From Mangrovibacter phragmitis (lineage in GTDB: Bacteria > Pseudomonadota > Gammaproteobacteria > Enterobacterales > Enterobacteriaceae), in contig NZ_LYRP01000033.1 of the NCBI RefSeq assembly GCF_001655675.1, forward strand, positions 364,947-428,946: a DNA stretch of 64,000 nucleotides. The letters are read 5' to 3'. The translations under genes were made by a program, and so were the position numbers. Under the pieces are notes generated by a model. It saw nothing but the letters and a program-made list of their open reading frames with translations, had not been told where the DNA came from and made no database searches. Below are positions 53,651 to 63,351 of this stretch, piece after piece (position 1 is the stretch's first letter; each line of letters begins with the position of its first letter).

Positions 53651-56329
53651 ATGGAAAATTCAGCGAACCTGTTGCGTCGTCTAAACCCTTACTGTGCCCG
53701 TGCACTGGAAAGTGCTGCCTCTCTGTGCCAAACCCGGGCTCACGCGAAAATTCACCCAGAGCACTGGCTATTAAAGCTATTTGAACAAGGCGAGGGTGAC
53801 CTGACGGTATTGGGACGCCGTTACGAATGGGATATGGATGCGCTGTGGCAGGACCTGATGAACTGGCTGGATGCGTTACCTCGCCAGATTCATCACCGGC
53901 CACGATTATCGGATGAAACTCTGGCGTTGTTACAGGAAGCCTGGTTACGGGCATCACTGGCTGGCGAAGAGCAGATTCGCAGTGTTCACTTGCTGATGGC
54001 TCTGGTTAACAAACCTCGCCTGGTATCGTGTGATGGTTTGTGGCCGTTGCTGACTTTGAGGCAAATTCAGTTAGAGCGCCTGCGGTCACTCCTTGACACA
54101 CAATCTGACGAGCGGCTTGAAGCTCAGCAGAATGACGAACTTGCCCATTCACTGCTTGATAATGCCACCCTGGCGGGCCGCCCGGAAAGCCAGCCAGACA
54201 ATGCGGCAACACTGAACAGCGTATTACAGAATACGCTGGATAAATTTACCGTTGACGTGACAGCCAAAGCCCGCAAAGGGGATATCGACCCGGTATTTGG
54301 GCGTGATACTGAAATTCGCCAGATGATAGATATTCTTTCGAGGCGACGTAAAAACAACCCTATTTTGGTCGGCGAGCCGGGTGTCGGAAAAACAGCGTTA
54401 GTGGAAGGGCTGGCTCTGCGTATTGCACAAGGGAATGTCCCCGAATCCCTGAAGCCAGTCACCCTGCGCACCCTTGATCTTGGCCTGTTACAGGCCGGAG
54501 CCGGTGTGAAAGGGGAATTTGAACAGCGGCTGAAAAATATTATTGATGCGGTACAACAATCATCTGAACCCGTACTGCTGTTTATCGATGAAGCTCACAC
54601 CATTATTGGAGCCGGGAACCAGGCTGGTGGTGCAGACGCTGCTAATTTGCTCAAACCCGCGCTGGCTCGTGGTGAATTGCGCACTATCGCAGCCACAACC
54701 TGGAGCGAATATAAACAATATTTTGAACGCGACGCCGCGCTGGAGCGCCGTTTCCAAATGGTGAAAGTTGATGAACCGGATGATGACACTGCCTGCCTGA
54801 TGCTCAGAGGTCTTAAGCCTCGTTATGTGCAACATCATGGTGTTCATATTACAGATGATGCGGTGCGTACAGCGGTGGCTTTATCACGCCGCTACCTGAC
54901 TGGACGCCAGTTGCCGGATAAAGCGGTTGATTTGCTGGATACCGCGGCTGCCCGTGTTCGTATGAGCCTTGATACGTTACCAGAGGTTATAACCGGCTAC
55001 CGTTCGCGCATTACTGCGCTGGAAATGGAGCGCCAGGCTCTTCAGGCTGATATCGATGCGGGAGGAGACGTGGCTGATGGGCGTATTTCCGCGCTCGAAC
55101 AGGAAGAAATTAGCCTGGTGGTGGCGCTGGATGAACTGGAAGCGCAATACGGTAAAGAACAGGCTGTGATTGAACAAATTCTGGCTTGCAAAGGTGATAC
55201 ATCCGGCTCTGCACAGAGGGCCTCTTTGCTTAAACAATTGCGCCAGATTCAACAGGAACAGGCGCTGGTTTACCCGGATGTTGAGCCCCGTACAGTAGCA
55301 AATGTTATTGCAGACTGGACTGGCGTTCCGCTCTCTTCGTTGATGAAAGACGAGCAAACTGAGTTGTTAAGCCTGGAGCATGAAATCGGCAAGCGAGTGG
55401 TTGGCCAGGAGGCTGCGTTGAATGCCCTGGCCCAGCGCTTGCGGGCCGCAAAAACCGGGTTGACCTCTGAAAATGGTCCTCAGGGCGTATTTCTTTTGGT
55501 TGGCCCGAGTGGTACCGGTAAAACGGAAACCGCACTGGCGCTGGCCAGCGCGTTGTATGGTGGTGAGAACTCACTGATTACCATTAACTTATCTGAATAC
55601 CAGGAACCCCATACGGTTTCTCAGTTAAAAGGCTCACCACCAGGTTATGTAGGGTACGGGCAGGGTGGCGTTCTGACTGAAGCGGTGCGTAAACGCCCGT
55701 ACAGTGTGGTGTTGCTGGATGAAGTCGAAAAGGCGCATAAGGACGTGATGAACCTGTTCTATCAGGTTTTTGACCGTGGCTTTATGCGTGATGGGGAAGG
55801 CCGTGAAATAGACTTCCGCAATACAGTGATATTGATGACATCTAATCTGGGTGGCGACTTGCTGATGCAAATGCACGATGACCAGCCTCAAGCCACAGAT
55901 GGCGATTTACATGAATTACTGCGTCCATTGTTGCGTGACCATTTCCAGCCTGCGCTGTTGGCGCGTTTCCAGACAGTAGTTTATCGCCCGTTATCACCTG
56001 TTGCTATGCGCGCTATTGTCGAGATGAAACTGGCACAGGTAAACCAGCGTTTGCAGCGCCATTATGGGCTGAAAACACAAATAGAAAACAGCCTGTATGA
56101 CGCATTAACCAGTGCCTGTCTGTTACCTGATACCGGTGCGCGCAATATCGACAGCCTGCTTAACCAGCAAATTTTGCCGGTACTGAGCCAGCAGTTGCTG
56201 GCTTACCTTGCGGAGAAACAACTGCCCCGGAGCCTGGCGCTGGGGTGGCATGAAACTGAAGGTGTCACTCTGGTATTTGGCGCGCCTGCTGGCGATATTG
56301 ATAACCCTGACTGCGGAGGCGTGCAATGA
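53651..56329 (+). CDS. clpV: T6SS sheath-recycling AAA+ ATPase ClpV (TssH)
   Basis: This 892-residue ATPase disassembles contracted TssBC sheaths. The N-domain (1-160) has the HPEHWLLKLF helix; AAA1 has Walker A GEPGVGKT at 241-248, and a middle-domain coiled coil lies at about 420-520. AAA2 has Walker A GPSGTGKT at 618-625 and the LLDEVEKAHKDVMN Walker B. Its stop overlaps the vgrG start. Confidence 0.96.
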   Translation: MENSANLLRRLNPYCARALESAASLCQTRAHAKIHPEHWLLKLFEQGEGDLTVLGRRYEWDMDALWQDLMNWLDALPRQIHHRPRLSDETLALLQEAWLRASLAGEEQIRSVHLLMALVNKPRLVSCDGLWPLLTLRQIQLERLRSLLDTQSDERLEAQQNDELAHSLLDNATLAGRPESQPDNAATLNSVLQNTLDKFTVDVTAKARKGDIDPVFGRDTEIRQMIDILSRRRKNNPILVGEPGVGKTALVEGLALRIAQGNVPESLKPVTLRTLDLGLLQAGAGVKGEFEQRLKNIIDAVQQSSEPVLLFIDEAHTIIGAGNQAGGADAANLLKPALARGELRTIAATTWSEYKQYFERDAALERRFQMVKVDEPDDDTACLMLRGLKPRYVQHHGVHITDDAVRTAVALSRRYLTGRQLPDKAVDLLDTAAARVRMSLDTLPEVITGYRSRITALEMERQALQADIDAGGDVADGRISALEQEEISLVVALDELEAQYGKEQAVIEQILACKGDTSGSAQRASLLKQLRQIQQEQALVYPDVEPRTVANVIADWTGVPLSSLMKDEQTELLSLEHEIGKRVVGQEAALNALAQRLRAAKTGLTSENGPQGVFLLVGPSGTGKTETALALASALYGGENSLITINLSEYQEPHTVSQLKGSPPGYVGYGQGGVLTEAVRKRPYSVVLLDEVEKAHKDVMNLFYQVFDRGFMRDGEGREIDFRNTVILMTSNLGGDLLMQMHDDQPQATDGDLHELLRPLLRDHFQPALLARFQTVVYRPLSPVAMRAIVEMKLAQVNQRLQRHYGLKTQIENSLYDALTSACLLPDTGARNIDSLLNQQILPVLSQQLLAYLAEKQLPRSLALGWHETEGVTLVFGAPAGDIDNPDCGGVQ

Positions 56330-58707
56330 GCAGCAATCCTTCCCGGGTGCTGTTCAGCCACAGCCACCATTTACTGAAGATTAAAGATTGCCAGTCACAG
56401 CCAGATGTCCTGGCTTTTGAAGGCCGCGAAGCGCTGAGTGAGCCATTCAGTTACCGCATTGAGTTTACCAGTACTGACCACGGCATTGGCCGGGAAAGCA
56501 TGCTGATGAAAGCAGCATCACTGACGCTGCAGGCTCCAACAGACCAGGGGTTCAGCATTAAAGTTCGCCAGCCAGTGCGAGTCATTCAGGGCGTGGTCAC
56601 CGGGTTTGAACGCCTGAGCACATCTAAAGACGAAACACACTATGCGGTGACGTTGCAACCCCGCCTGGCGCTGCTTTGCCGGACTCGTCATAACGCGATT
56701 TACCAGGATATGTCAGTTCCGCAAATCGTGGAGAAAATCCTGCGTGAGCGCCATAAAATGCGTGGGCAGGATTTTCTCTTTTCACTGACCAAAACTTACC
56801 CACGCCGTGAACAGGTCATGCAGTACAACGAGGATGATCTGCAGTTTATTACCCGCTTGCTCGGCGAGGTGGGGATCTGGTTTCGCTTCACCACCGACAC
56901 GCGCCTGAGAATTGATGTTGCGGAGTTCTACGACAGCCGACAGGGTTACGAAACAGGCCCTGTACTCCCTTCGGTTCCGGTTTCCGGGCAACTTGACCGG
57001 GGGGAAGAGTCCGTATGGGGGCTTGAGAGCCGGTACCAGGTGGTGGAAAAAGCGGTCAGCCTGCGGGATTACAACTACCGGGAAGCTGAAGAGGATATGG
57101 ATATTCGGGTGGATGTTGCCCGTGATGACCAGGGCACTTATGGTGAAGCGTACCACTATGCCGACAACTACCGCGTTCCCGGTAGTATTTATGATCACAA
57201 CCCTCCACCTGAGAATGGGGTGTTCTACGCCCGAATGCGCCATGAACGCTACCTGAACGGGCTGGCAACGCTTTCCGGGATGTCCAGTTGTGCCACGCTG
57301 TGCCCGGGGCAGGTACTGAAGGTAACGGGCGGCCATGAGGTGACGGAAGCCTTCGCCCGAGGTGTGGCGATTACTTCCGTCATAAGCCAGGCACGGCGAG
57401 ACAAAAGCCTGGTAGTGCGTTTTGGCGCGATACCGACTAATCCTGATTACAGTTTTCGCCCACCACGGGGGTGTCGGCCAATAATGGCCGGGACGTTACC
57501 CGCCAGGGTGACCAGTACAACGAAAAACGATCCTTACGGGCATATTGATAAGTTCGGGCGTTATCGGGTCAACATGTTGTTTGACCGGGATGACTGGGAA
57601 CGGGGCTCGGAAAGTATGTGGCTACGTCAGTCCCGGCCTTATGGTGGTGATACCTTCGGCCTGCACTTACCTTTACTGGCAGGAACCGAGGTGGCAATAG
57701 GGTTTGAAGATGGTAACCCCGACCGCCCCTATATTGCCGGTGTGCTGCATGACTCAGTACACCCGGATCTGGTCACCATCCGTAATTATCGCCGAAATGT
57801 GCTACGCACTCCGGCGAACAATAAAATTCGCCTGGAGGATAACCGCGGCCAGGAGCATATCAAAATCTCCACTGAATACGGTGGCAAAAGCCAGTTAAAC
57901 CTGGGCCACCTGGTGGATAGCGAGAAACAGCAGCGCGGTGAGGGAATTGAATTACGCACTGATGACTGGGTAGCCGTTCGTGGAGGAAAAGGCCTGCTGC
58001 TGACGTCACAGGCACAGCCGAAAGCGATGTCGCAGCAACTGGAAATGGCAGAGATTCGCAGCCAGCTGTCAGAAGCGTTGTCTGAAATACATGCACTATC
58101 AGTTATTTTGCAACAGGCGGATATTGATCCGTTGAATTATGATGCTCATACAAGGTTTGTTGAACGGAATGTGGACAGTTTGCAACAGCCTTCAATAGTT
58201 GTTGGCGCACCTGGCGGCATCGCTTTTTCAACACCATCGCATATTCAGTCAAGTGCCAACCAGAATCAGGTAATCAGTGCTGGAGAGAATACTGAAATTA
58301 CAGCGATGCAGCGTATCGCCATGGTGGCAAAAAAAGCAATAGTCGTTTTTGCCCATGAACTGGGAATGAAACTGGTTGCTGCTGCCGGGAAGGTACAGCT
58401 ACAGGCGCAAACCGGTGCTATGGAGATCACTGCCCGTAACGCGCTTACTGTTACAAGCAGTGATGATGAAATCTTAATCTCAGCGAAGAAAAAAATCACA
58501 TTACAATGCGGGGGGTCTTTTATCACCCTTGAGCCTGGGGAGATTACGAGCGGTACTTCCGGGGGCTTTAAAGTAAAAAGCGCTGATTTTGATTATATGG
58601 CTCCTGCCACACAGAGCGCTCCTTGCACAAAATTTACTGCCTGTGAATCTGTTGCTTCTGCAGCTGCTGGCCAGGGTGAGTCGTTAATATCTTTGCGCCA
58701 GGGGTAA
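56326..58707 (+). CDS. vgrG: T6SS spike protein VgrG
   Basis: This 793-residue trimeric spike has a gp27-like base (about 10-370; FEGREALSEPFSYRIEFTS), a gp5 OB-fold (about 395-470; DPYGHIDKFGRYRV) and a C-terminal DUF2345 beta-prism (about 600-760). A short 35-residue tail follows, with no enzymatic extension, so it appears to be a non-evolved VgrG. Cargo is presumably loaded by the DUF4123 protein encoded 2 bp downstream. Confidence 0.95.
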   Translation: MSSNPSRVLFSHSHHLLKIKDCQSQPDVLAFEGREALSEPFSYRIEFTSTDHGIGRESMLMKAASLTLQAPTDQGFSIKVRQPVRVIQGVVTGFERLSTSKDETHYAVTLQPRLALLCRTRHNAIYQDMSVPQIVEKILRERHKMRGQDFLFSLTKTYPRREQVMQYNEDDLQFITRLLGEVGIWFRFTTDTRLRIDVAEFYDSRQGYETGPVLPSVPVSGQLDRGEESVWGLESRYQVVEKAVSLRDYNYREAEEDMDIRVDVARDDQGTYGEAYHYADNYRVPGSIYDHNPPPENGVFYARMRHERYLNGLATLSGMSSCATLCPGQVLKVTGGHEVTEAFARGVAITSVISQARRDKSLVVRFGAIPTNPDYSFRPPRGCRPIMAGTLPARVTSTTKNDPYGHIDKFGRYRVNMLFDRDDWERGSESMWLRQSRPYGGDTFGLHLPLLAGTEVAIGFEDGNPDRPYIAGVLHDSVHPDLVTIRNYRRNVLRTPANNKIRLEDNRGQEHIKISTEYGGKSQLNLGHLVDSEKQQRGEGIELRTDDWVAVRGGKGLLLTSQAQPKAMSQQLEMAEIRSQLSEALSEIHALSVILQQADIDPLNYDAHTRFVERNVDSLQQPSIVVGAPGGIAFSTPSHIQSSANQNQVISAGENTEITAMQRIAMVAKKAIVVFAHELGMKLVAAAGKVQLQAQTGAMEITARNALTVTSSDDEILISAKKKITLQCGGSFITLEPGEITSGTSGGFKVKSADFDYMAPATQSAPCTKFTACESVASAAAGQGESLISLRQG

Positions 58708-58709
58708 CC

Positions 58710-59555
58710 ATGGCTATTCAATATTTAGAGAAACATCGCCCATTGGGAATGCACCAGTATGCTGTGATTGATCGTATGAACGTTCCGGAATTACCCGAAC
58801 ACTGGCAGTATACTGAACTCATATCGCCAGTACTGGCACCTCAGGCGCATATTTACCCTTGGTTGATACCATTACACCAATTCTCACCTGAAGAGTGGTG
58901 GGCGTTTATGTCCACGCATATTCCGCGTGAGTGTACGCTTCTGTTATCGGGCAGCTTAACGGTTGCAGAAATACGCAGCGCATTGATTGGTGCGTTGCAT
59001 TTTAAAGATAAACAACAGCGGGGATATATTCTGCGTTATTACGATCCGCGTGTGTTATTTCATCTTCACTGGATGTTGAAGCCTGCGCAACTATTTAATC
59101 AGTTATCAGCCAGAGGGATACCTTTCTGGACTTTCTGGCATGACGGGAACTGGCGTACTCTTGAATTTACTCAGGATACAGAGCCTGTATGTCGCGATAA
59201 TATGGTATTTCCATTGGAACAATTACGGCGTATTGGGCAAATAAATCTTGTTCTTAAAAACATGACATCCGCGGGTGACATTGACGGGTGCCAACAAACC
59301 AGCTGTAAAATCAATGCACTTCTGGAGCAGGCAGAAATGTGCGGGTTGTCAGACCAGGAAGATTGTATTGCTTTTGCCTCTCATGGGCTGGTGCAACCAG
59401 AGGGGTTCTGGAAAGCACCCAAAATGGTCACATTTTTGGAGCAGGTCCGGCGTTCCCCTGGGTGCTATCGGGATGAAACCCATCTCTGGGATGATAACCA
59501 CTGGCAGGAAATGACCTGTGAAGATTCACGTCGGCATAAAATTGAACTCTTTTGA
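58710..59555 (+). CDS. DUF4123 effector adaptor/chaperone
   Basis: This 281-residue DUF4123 protein belongs to the Tap-1/TEC adaptor family that loads effectors onto VgrG. The signature RYYDPRVLFHL is at about residues 108-118. It is placed between vgrG and the effector gene, the standard position. A 134-bp AT-rich gap follows before the effector start. Confidence 0.85.
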   Translation: MAIQYLEKHRPLGMHQYAVIDRMNVPELPEHWQYTELISPVLAPQAHIYPWLIPLHQFSPEEWWAFMSTHIPRECTLLLSGSLTVAEIRSALIGALHFKDKQQRGYILRYYDPRVLFHLHWMLKPAQLFNQLSARGIPFWTFWHDGNWRTLEFTQDTEPVCRDNMVFPLEQLRRIGQINLVLKNMTSAGDIDGCQQTSCKINALLEQAEMCGLSDQEDCIAFASHGLVQPEGFWKAPKMVTFLEQVRRSPGCYRDETHLWDDNHWQEMTCEDSRRHKIELF

Positions 59556-59689
59556 TGTGCCTGAAACAACATATTGTCAAGCATGCTAAGTTGATTCTGT
59601 AATTAGAGTATTGATGGAAATGAATAATGCCATATAAAGCTATTTATTAATGATCTATAAATGGATAATTAAATGCCAGGAGGGAATGA

Positions 59690-62272
59690 ATGGAAATAGT
59701 TCGTCAGGGATGTAAATTCTGTATTCGCTATGGCCTGCCTGTATTACCTGTACGTCCTGCTGTTATGGAGAAAAATGACGCATTGCCACATTTGCCTGAA
59801 AATATTTTTATTCCCATACAGGCGCAGGGCGATACTGCATATACATTAAGACTCATGCGGGAAGGTTTTCTTAATATATGGCATGAATCAGGTGGCCGCT
59901 GGATAAATTATTATGTTACAGGTGAGGGGTACTATTATCCCCTGCCTGAGGATGGAAGTGTTCCGGAAGATATCATTACTGGTGCAAGAGAGCCCTGTAT
60001 TACGCAACCACAAGAACTGGCGACTGCTTCGTTAATAACACTCCCTGTAAAACCGGTTGGGATGAAAAATGGAGTGTTCTGGTTTGGCTGGTCTGAAGTG
60101 GAATGGACAGCAGCCACACGTAAAAAGCACGAAGATGCTGACTTTCGCCGCCGGGTGATGCAGCGCTTTGATATGGAGGAGTGGTTGTCCGCAGGAAAGG
60201 CGGAACAAACATTTTCCATCACCCGTCTGGTCTCTTCTGTTGCGGAGTACAGCTCAAAAATACATGCCTCTGGCCACAAAAAATGGTCTGTTGCCGAAGT
60301 CAGGCAAATGCGGCCTTTGGCTGGGCAATATATACTGGATGCCGCAGAAGCTCTGTATCAGGGAAAAGGTTGCGTTGTTGTTCTGCAAGATCCCGTTGCA
60401 GTCATTCAGGACATTTCCTCGCTTGCCAGTTACCGGCTTGAGACTCAGTTTACTCATAACCCGGAATACTCACGTGGTCTGGCACTGTCTGCATCTTTAA
60501 GTGGTCTGAAAGACGCACTGACTAATCAGTTTGAGCGAGACCAGTTAACGCTCGGAGAAAATATGGAGCAACTCGCGCTTAATGGCCCTGCCGTAAAAGC
60601 CGGGAGTATGCTACCCACAATGGCCGGGGCACAGCATAGTGCGCTTTATCACCATAACAATCAGTCACTCCAGTATCAGGTAGCAATGTGGTGGGGAGAA
60701 TATGAAAAATATATTGACCGCGAAAAAGAGCAGGCATTTTTAGAAACGTATAATGCTGCATTGTCATCTTATGATGAACAAATTATTTCACCCATGGTCT
60801 CGATGTATCTTGCCTGGTTAAAAGGGCCTGGGTTGCTGAATTATCTTAATGGTAATTTCGATTCAACAGACATTAATAGTGGCGCATTATTTACCCAGAC
60901 CATGATGGATTGCCTGCAGGCTATGCAGGATAAACCAATGGTGGCCTCATGGGTGCAAAATCAGTTATCTGAAACTACGTTGAGCGACAGCAATATTCTG
61001 CTACGGGCCGCAGTCATGAATAATGCTGCCTGGTCAGAGCTGGTCATCAATATTACCCACGCGAATAAAGATTACAGTAATGTTCCCTGGGATAAACTGA
61101 TTATTCTTTATACCAGCATTACGGACCAGTCAATTGGCCGGGTTCAGTTGGCACTGGAAGGGTATCTCAACACGGTTAGTGGCGTGTTGACGGGAATGTT
61201 GAGCCGGGCAGCAGATAAAATACTCCCATGTCTGGTCTCTCTGGCTGCATCTTGCGGTATGGGGCTGAAAACGGTAACCAGTACAGGTCAACGAAGGCAT
61301 TTTATTCACGCGGTTATCAGGCAAACAGGCGAAATGGTTGATCCTGACTTCAGGATACCAGCGCATATGATGCGTCAGTATGTCGATATTGAAGTACGCA
61401 GAATGACAGTAAACGGGTTGGCTACAGAAGGGGTTCATCAGCAAAAAACACTGGTACTGGTTGATATAACCGAGCTCAAACACCTTCAGGGAGGCACAGT
61501 AGCTGCCAGTTCCCGGCCAGTGCCATTACAGTCTGCAGATGAAATACGCAATACACTGTACCCACCTCACTGGAAAAACAAACTGGCTCTGGCAAAAAGA
61601 AACCTGCGGCGTAATTTTGCGCATGATGGCGCACAGATACTGCCTTTTGCCGGGAGCGCACTGGCAGTGGTTTTACAGGTTAGTGCCGTTAGTTTTACCG
61701 CCAGCGAACTGATGAAAGGGCAATTAGCGGGTAAAGAGAAAGCCACAAAATTTGTTGCCGATGTTGTTGGTGCTGGTGGTGCTCTGTTAGATATGGCGGA
61801 ACGGATAATTTTCAATTTTAAGGCATTGCGCCTGACACCATTGGTGCGGCTTCATTTTGGGCGTGTTGGATTAATCAAACTAGCCAGCTCGTTACGCTTT
61901 ATTATACGTATTTGCTCGGCATTTAGTTTCATAACAGTATTTTGGGATTTTTATCATGGTGTGAGTGAATTTAAAAGGGGAAATATAAATCTGGCTATAG
62001 CATATGGTATATCAGTAATAGGTGGTGGGTCATTAGTAGTATCTGCTTTATTTAGTCAGTTTGCTCTTGGTCCAGTTGGAATAACTATTGCTCTCGGTGT
62101 TCTGATTGGTTCTTCAATTTATATTTCACTTCAGAATAAAGATGATATTCAAAAATGGTTATCCGCCTGCTGGTGGCGAAAAATCCCCGAGAGTGAGAGT
62201 AACGTGCCGGAGATTTGGCCAACCATGGAAATGGAAATGGCAGCATTGGAAAAATTAATTAAAGGGAGCTAA
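59690..62272 (+). CDS. Putative T6SS pore-forming effector, VasX-like (BTH_I2691 type)
   Basis: This 860-residue protein starts with CKFCIRYGLPVLPVRPAV (Cys at 8 and 11), the N-terminal pattern of VasX/BTH_I2691-type T6SS effectors. Residues about 20-600 are soluble and mixed helical. The C-terminal 220 residues hold several hydrophobic segments (about 640-665, 690-710, 735-760, 770-805 and 805-825), as in membrane-inserting colicin-like toxins. AGGAGGGA precedes the ATG. Two immunity-like membrane genes follow directly. Membrane depolarisation of target cells is inferred from family and context. Confidence 0.75.
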   Translation: MEIVRQGCKFCIRYGLPVLPVRPAVMEKNDALPHLPENIFIPIQAQGDTAYTLRLMREGFLNIWHESGGRWINYYVTGEGYYYPLPEDGSVPEDIITGAREPCITQPQELATASLITLPVKPVGMKNGVFWFGWSEVEWTAATRKKHEDADFRRRVMQRFDMEEWLSAGKAEQTFSITRLVSSVAEYSSKIHASGHKKWSVAEVRQMRPLAGQYILDAAEALYQGKGCVVVLQDPVAVIQDISSLASYRLETQFTHNPEYSRGLALSASLSGLKDALTNQFERDQLTLGENMEQLALNGPAVKAGSMLPTMAGAQHSALYHHNNQSLQYQVAMWWGEYEKYIDREKEQAFLETYNAALSSYDEQIISPMVSMYLAWLKGPGLLNYLNGNFDSTDINSGALFTQTMMDCLQAMQDKPMVASWVQNQLSETTLSDSNILLRAAVMNNAAWSELVINITHANKDYSNVPWDKLIILYTSITDQSIGRVQLALEGYLNTVSGVLTGMLSRAADKILPCLVSLAASCGMGLKTVTSTGQRRHFIHAVIRQTGEMVDPDFRIPAHMMRQYVDIEVRRMTVNGLATEGVHQQKTLVLVDITELKHLQGGTVAASSRPVPLQSADEIRNTLYPPHWKNKLALAKRNLRRNFAHDGAQILPFAGSALAVVLQVSAVSFTASELMKGQLAGKEKATKFVADVVGAGGALLDMAERIIFNFKALRLTPLVRLHFGRVGLIKLASSLRFIIRICSAFSFITVFWDFYHGVSEFKRGNINLAIAYGISVIGGGSLVVSALFSQFALGPVGITIALGVLIGSSIYISLQNKDDIQKWLSACWWRKIPESESNVPEIWPTMEMEMAALEKLIKGS

Positions 62273-62277
62273 TAGGA

Positions 62278-63351
62278 ATGGGAATTTCACATGATATAGG
62301 GTTATTTTTTCCGTTTAAAGTGAACCGGCCATTAACGGCAGAAGAGAAAAAACGGCGCTTTGTTCAGGGACGAAGAAGACGCTGTCCGGGGGAAGCTGCA
62401 GTACTGGATTTTGAAACGGTAATTCGGATAAATACCACTTACCTCGAGGTGATTGATAAGTTTCACTCTACACGAGGGATGATTACCGCATTTATCATGG
62501 GGTTCTGTATCATGATTGTTTTTTTTCTTTCTGTTATAACTAAGATTGTTATTTTTAATAATGGTAGTATTCTTGGGTTTATCTTTTATTTTGTCGCATT
62601 TGGTATCTGCTTTTATTTTTTGATCCGTATTCTGTTAAAAGAATGGTTCCGTTATACCCATTACCCGGTTCGTTTTAACCGTAAAACCCGGCAGGTCCAT
62701 ATCTTTCAGGTCAGTGGCGAGATAATCACCGTTCCCTGGAATAAGATTTATTTCACCACTAACCGGCAACGGTTAAATGAATGCATTGTCGGGCATATTC
62801 TGGCGGAAGATAACGACACCGTGCTGAACACCTTCAGTTTTGGCCATGTGGGCACCCGGGATGAGCTCTCCCGCTACTGGGAGTTTATCCGCTGCTATAT
62901 GGAAGAGGACTGTGTGGCGGAGCTGGCTGCCACAGTGCTGTACTGCCCGCCGGTGGAGTATGGCAGGGAAGGGTACATCACAGGTTTACAGATGCTGCTG
63001 CAGGTGGAATCCCGGCTGGAATGGCTGCCCACCCTGCTGCTGTTGCCGTTGTCACTGGTGGAAAGTGTGTCGAGGTATATAGGCACGCAGACCAGCAGGC
63101 GCCCGCAGTGGTCAGCAGAGGTGGAAATGGCCTGCCGGCCAGAGCCGGGTGACCCGGTGAATGTGGGAGCAGAGCATAATGGGCCTGGCCGCTGGCGCAC
63201 GGTACTGGCCAACGAACCCCGTGCTGTTTACGATGCCAAAAACCAGTATCTGAAAGATGCCAACCAGAAAATAAGGGATAAAATGGCTCATAACAGGGCC
63301 ATGAACGTTACCATGTCTGGCACTACAGGAGACAGTAACACATGGGGCTGA
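62278..63351 (+). CDS. DUF6708-like membrane protein, putative immunity protein 1
   Basis: This 357-residue protein starts 5 bp after the effector stop. A basic N-terminal segment (residues 1-65; FKVNRPLTAEEKKRRF) is followed by a membrane hairpin (about 69-91 and 97-120), a soluble domain and a further hydrophobic stretch (about 247-265). I recognise the DUF6708 type of T6SS-linked protein with moderate certainty. Position and membrane location fit an immunity protein against a pore-forming toxin. It shares a 299-bp near-identical block with the next gene. Confidence 0.65.
   Translation: MGISHDIGLFFPFKVNRPLTAEEKKRRFVQGRRRRCPGEAAVLDFETVIRINTTYLEVIDKFHSTRGMITAFIMGFCIMIVFFLSVITKIVIFNNGSILGFIFYFVAFGICFYFLIRILLKEWFRYTHYPVRFNRKTRQVHIFQVSGEIITVPWNKIYFTTNRQRLNECIVGHILAEDNDTVLNTFSFGHVGTRDELSRYWEFIRCYMEEDCVAELAATVLYCPPVEYGREGYITGLQMLLQVESRLEWLPTLLLLPLSLVESVSRYIGTQTSRRPQWSAEVEMACRPEPGDPVNVGAEHNGPGRWRTVLANEPRAVYDAKNQYLKDANQKIRDKMAHNRAMNVTMSGTTGDSNTWG
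62629..62927 (+). repeat. 299-bp near-identical block shared by the two immunity genes
   Basis: Bases 62629-62927 match 63702-64000 with three differences, all synonymous third positions (ACT/ACC, CAT/CAC, TGC/TGT). The match continues to the window end, so it may be longer. The upstream membrane-hairpin codons have no such match, indicating recent duplication or gene conversion limited to the soluble domain. Confidence 0.9.

Noticed and set aside
53472..53957. 161-codon frame on the minus strand spanning the hcp-clpV gap
   Set aside because: It crosses the hcp terminator and the start of clpV in antisense; there is no start signal and no family resemblance.
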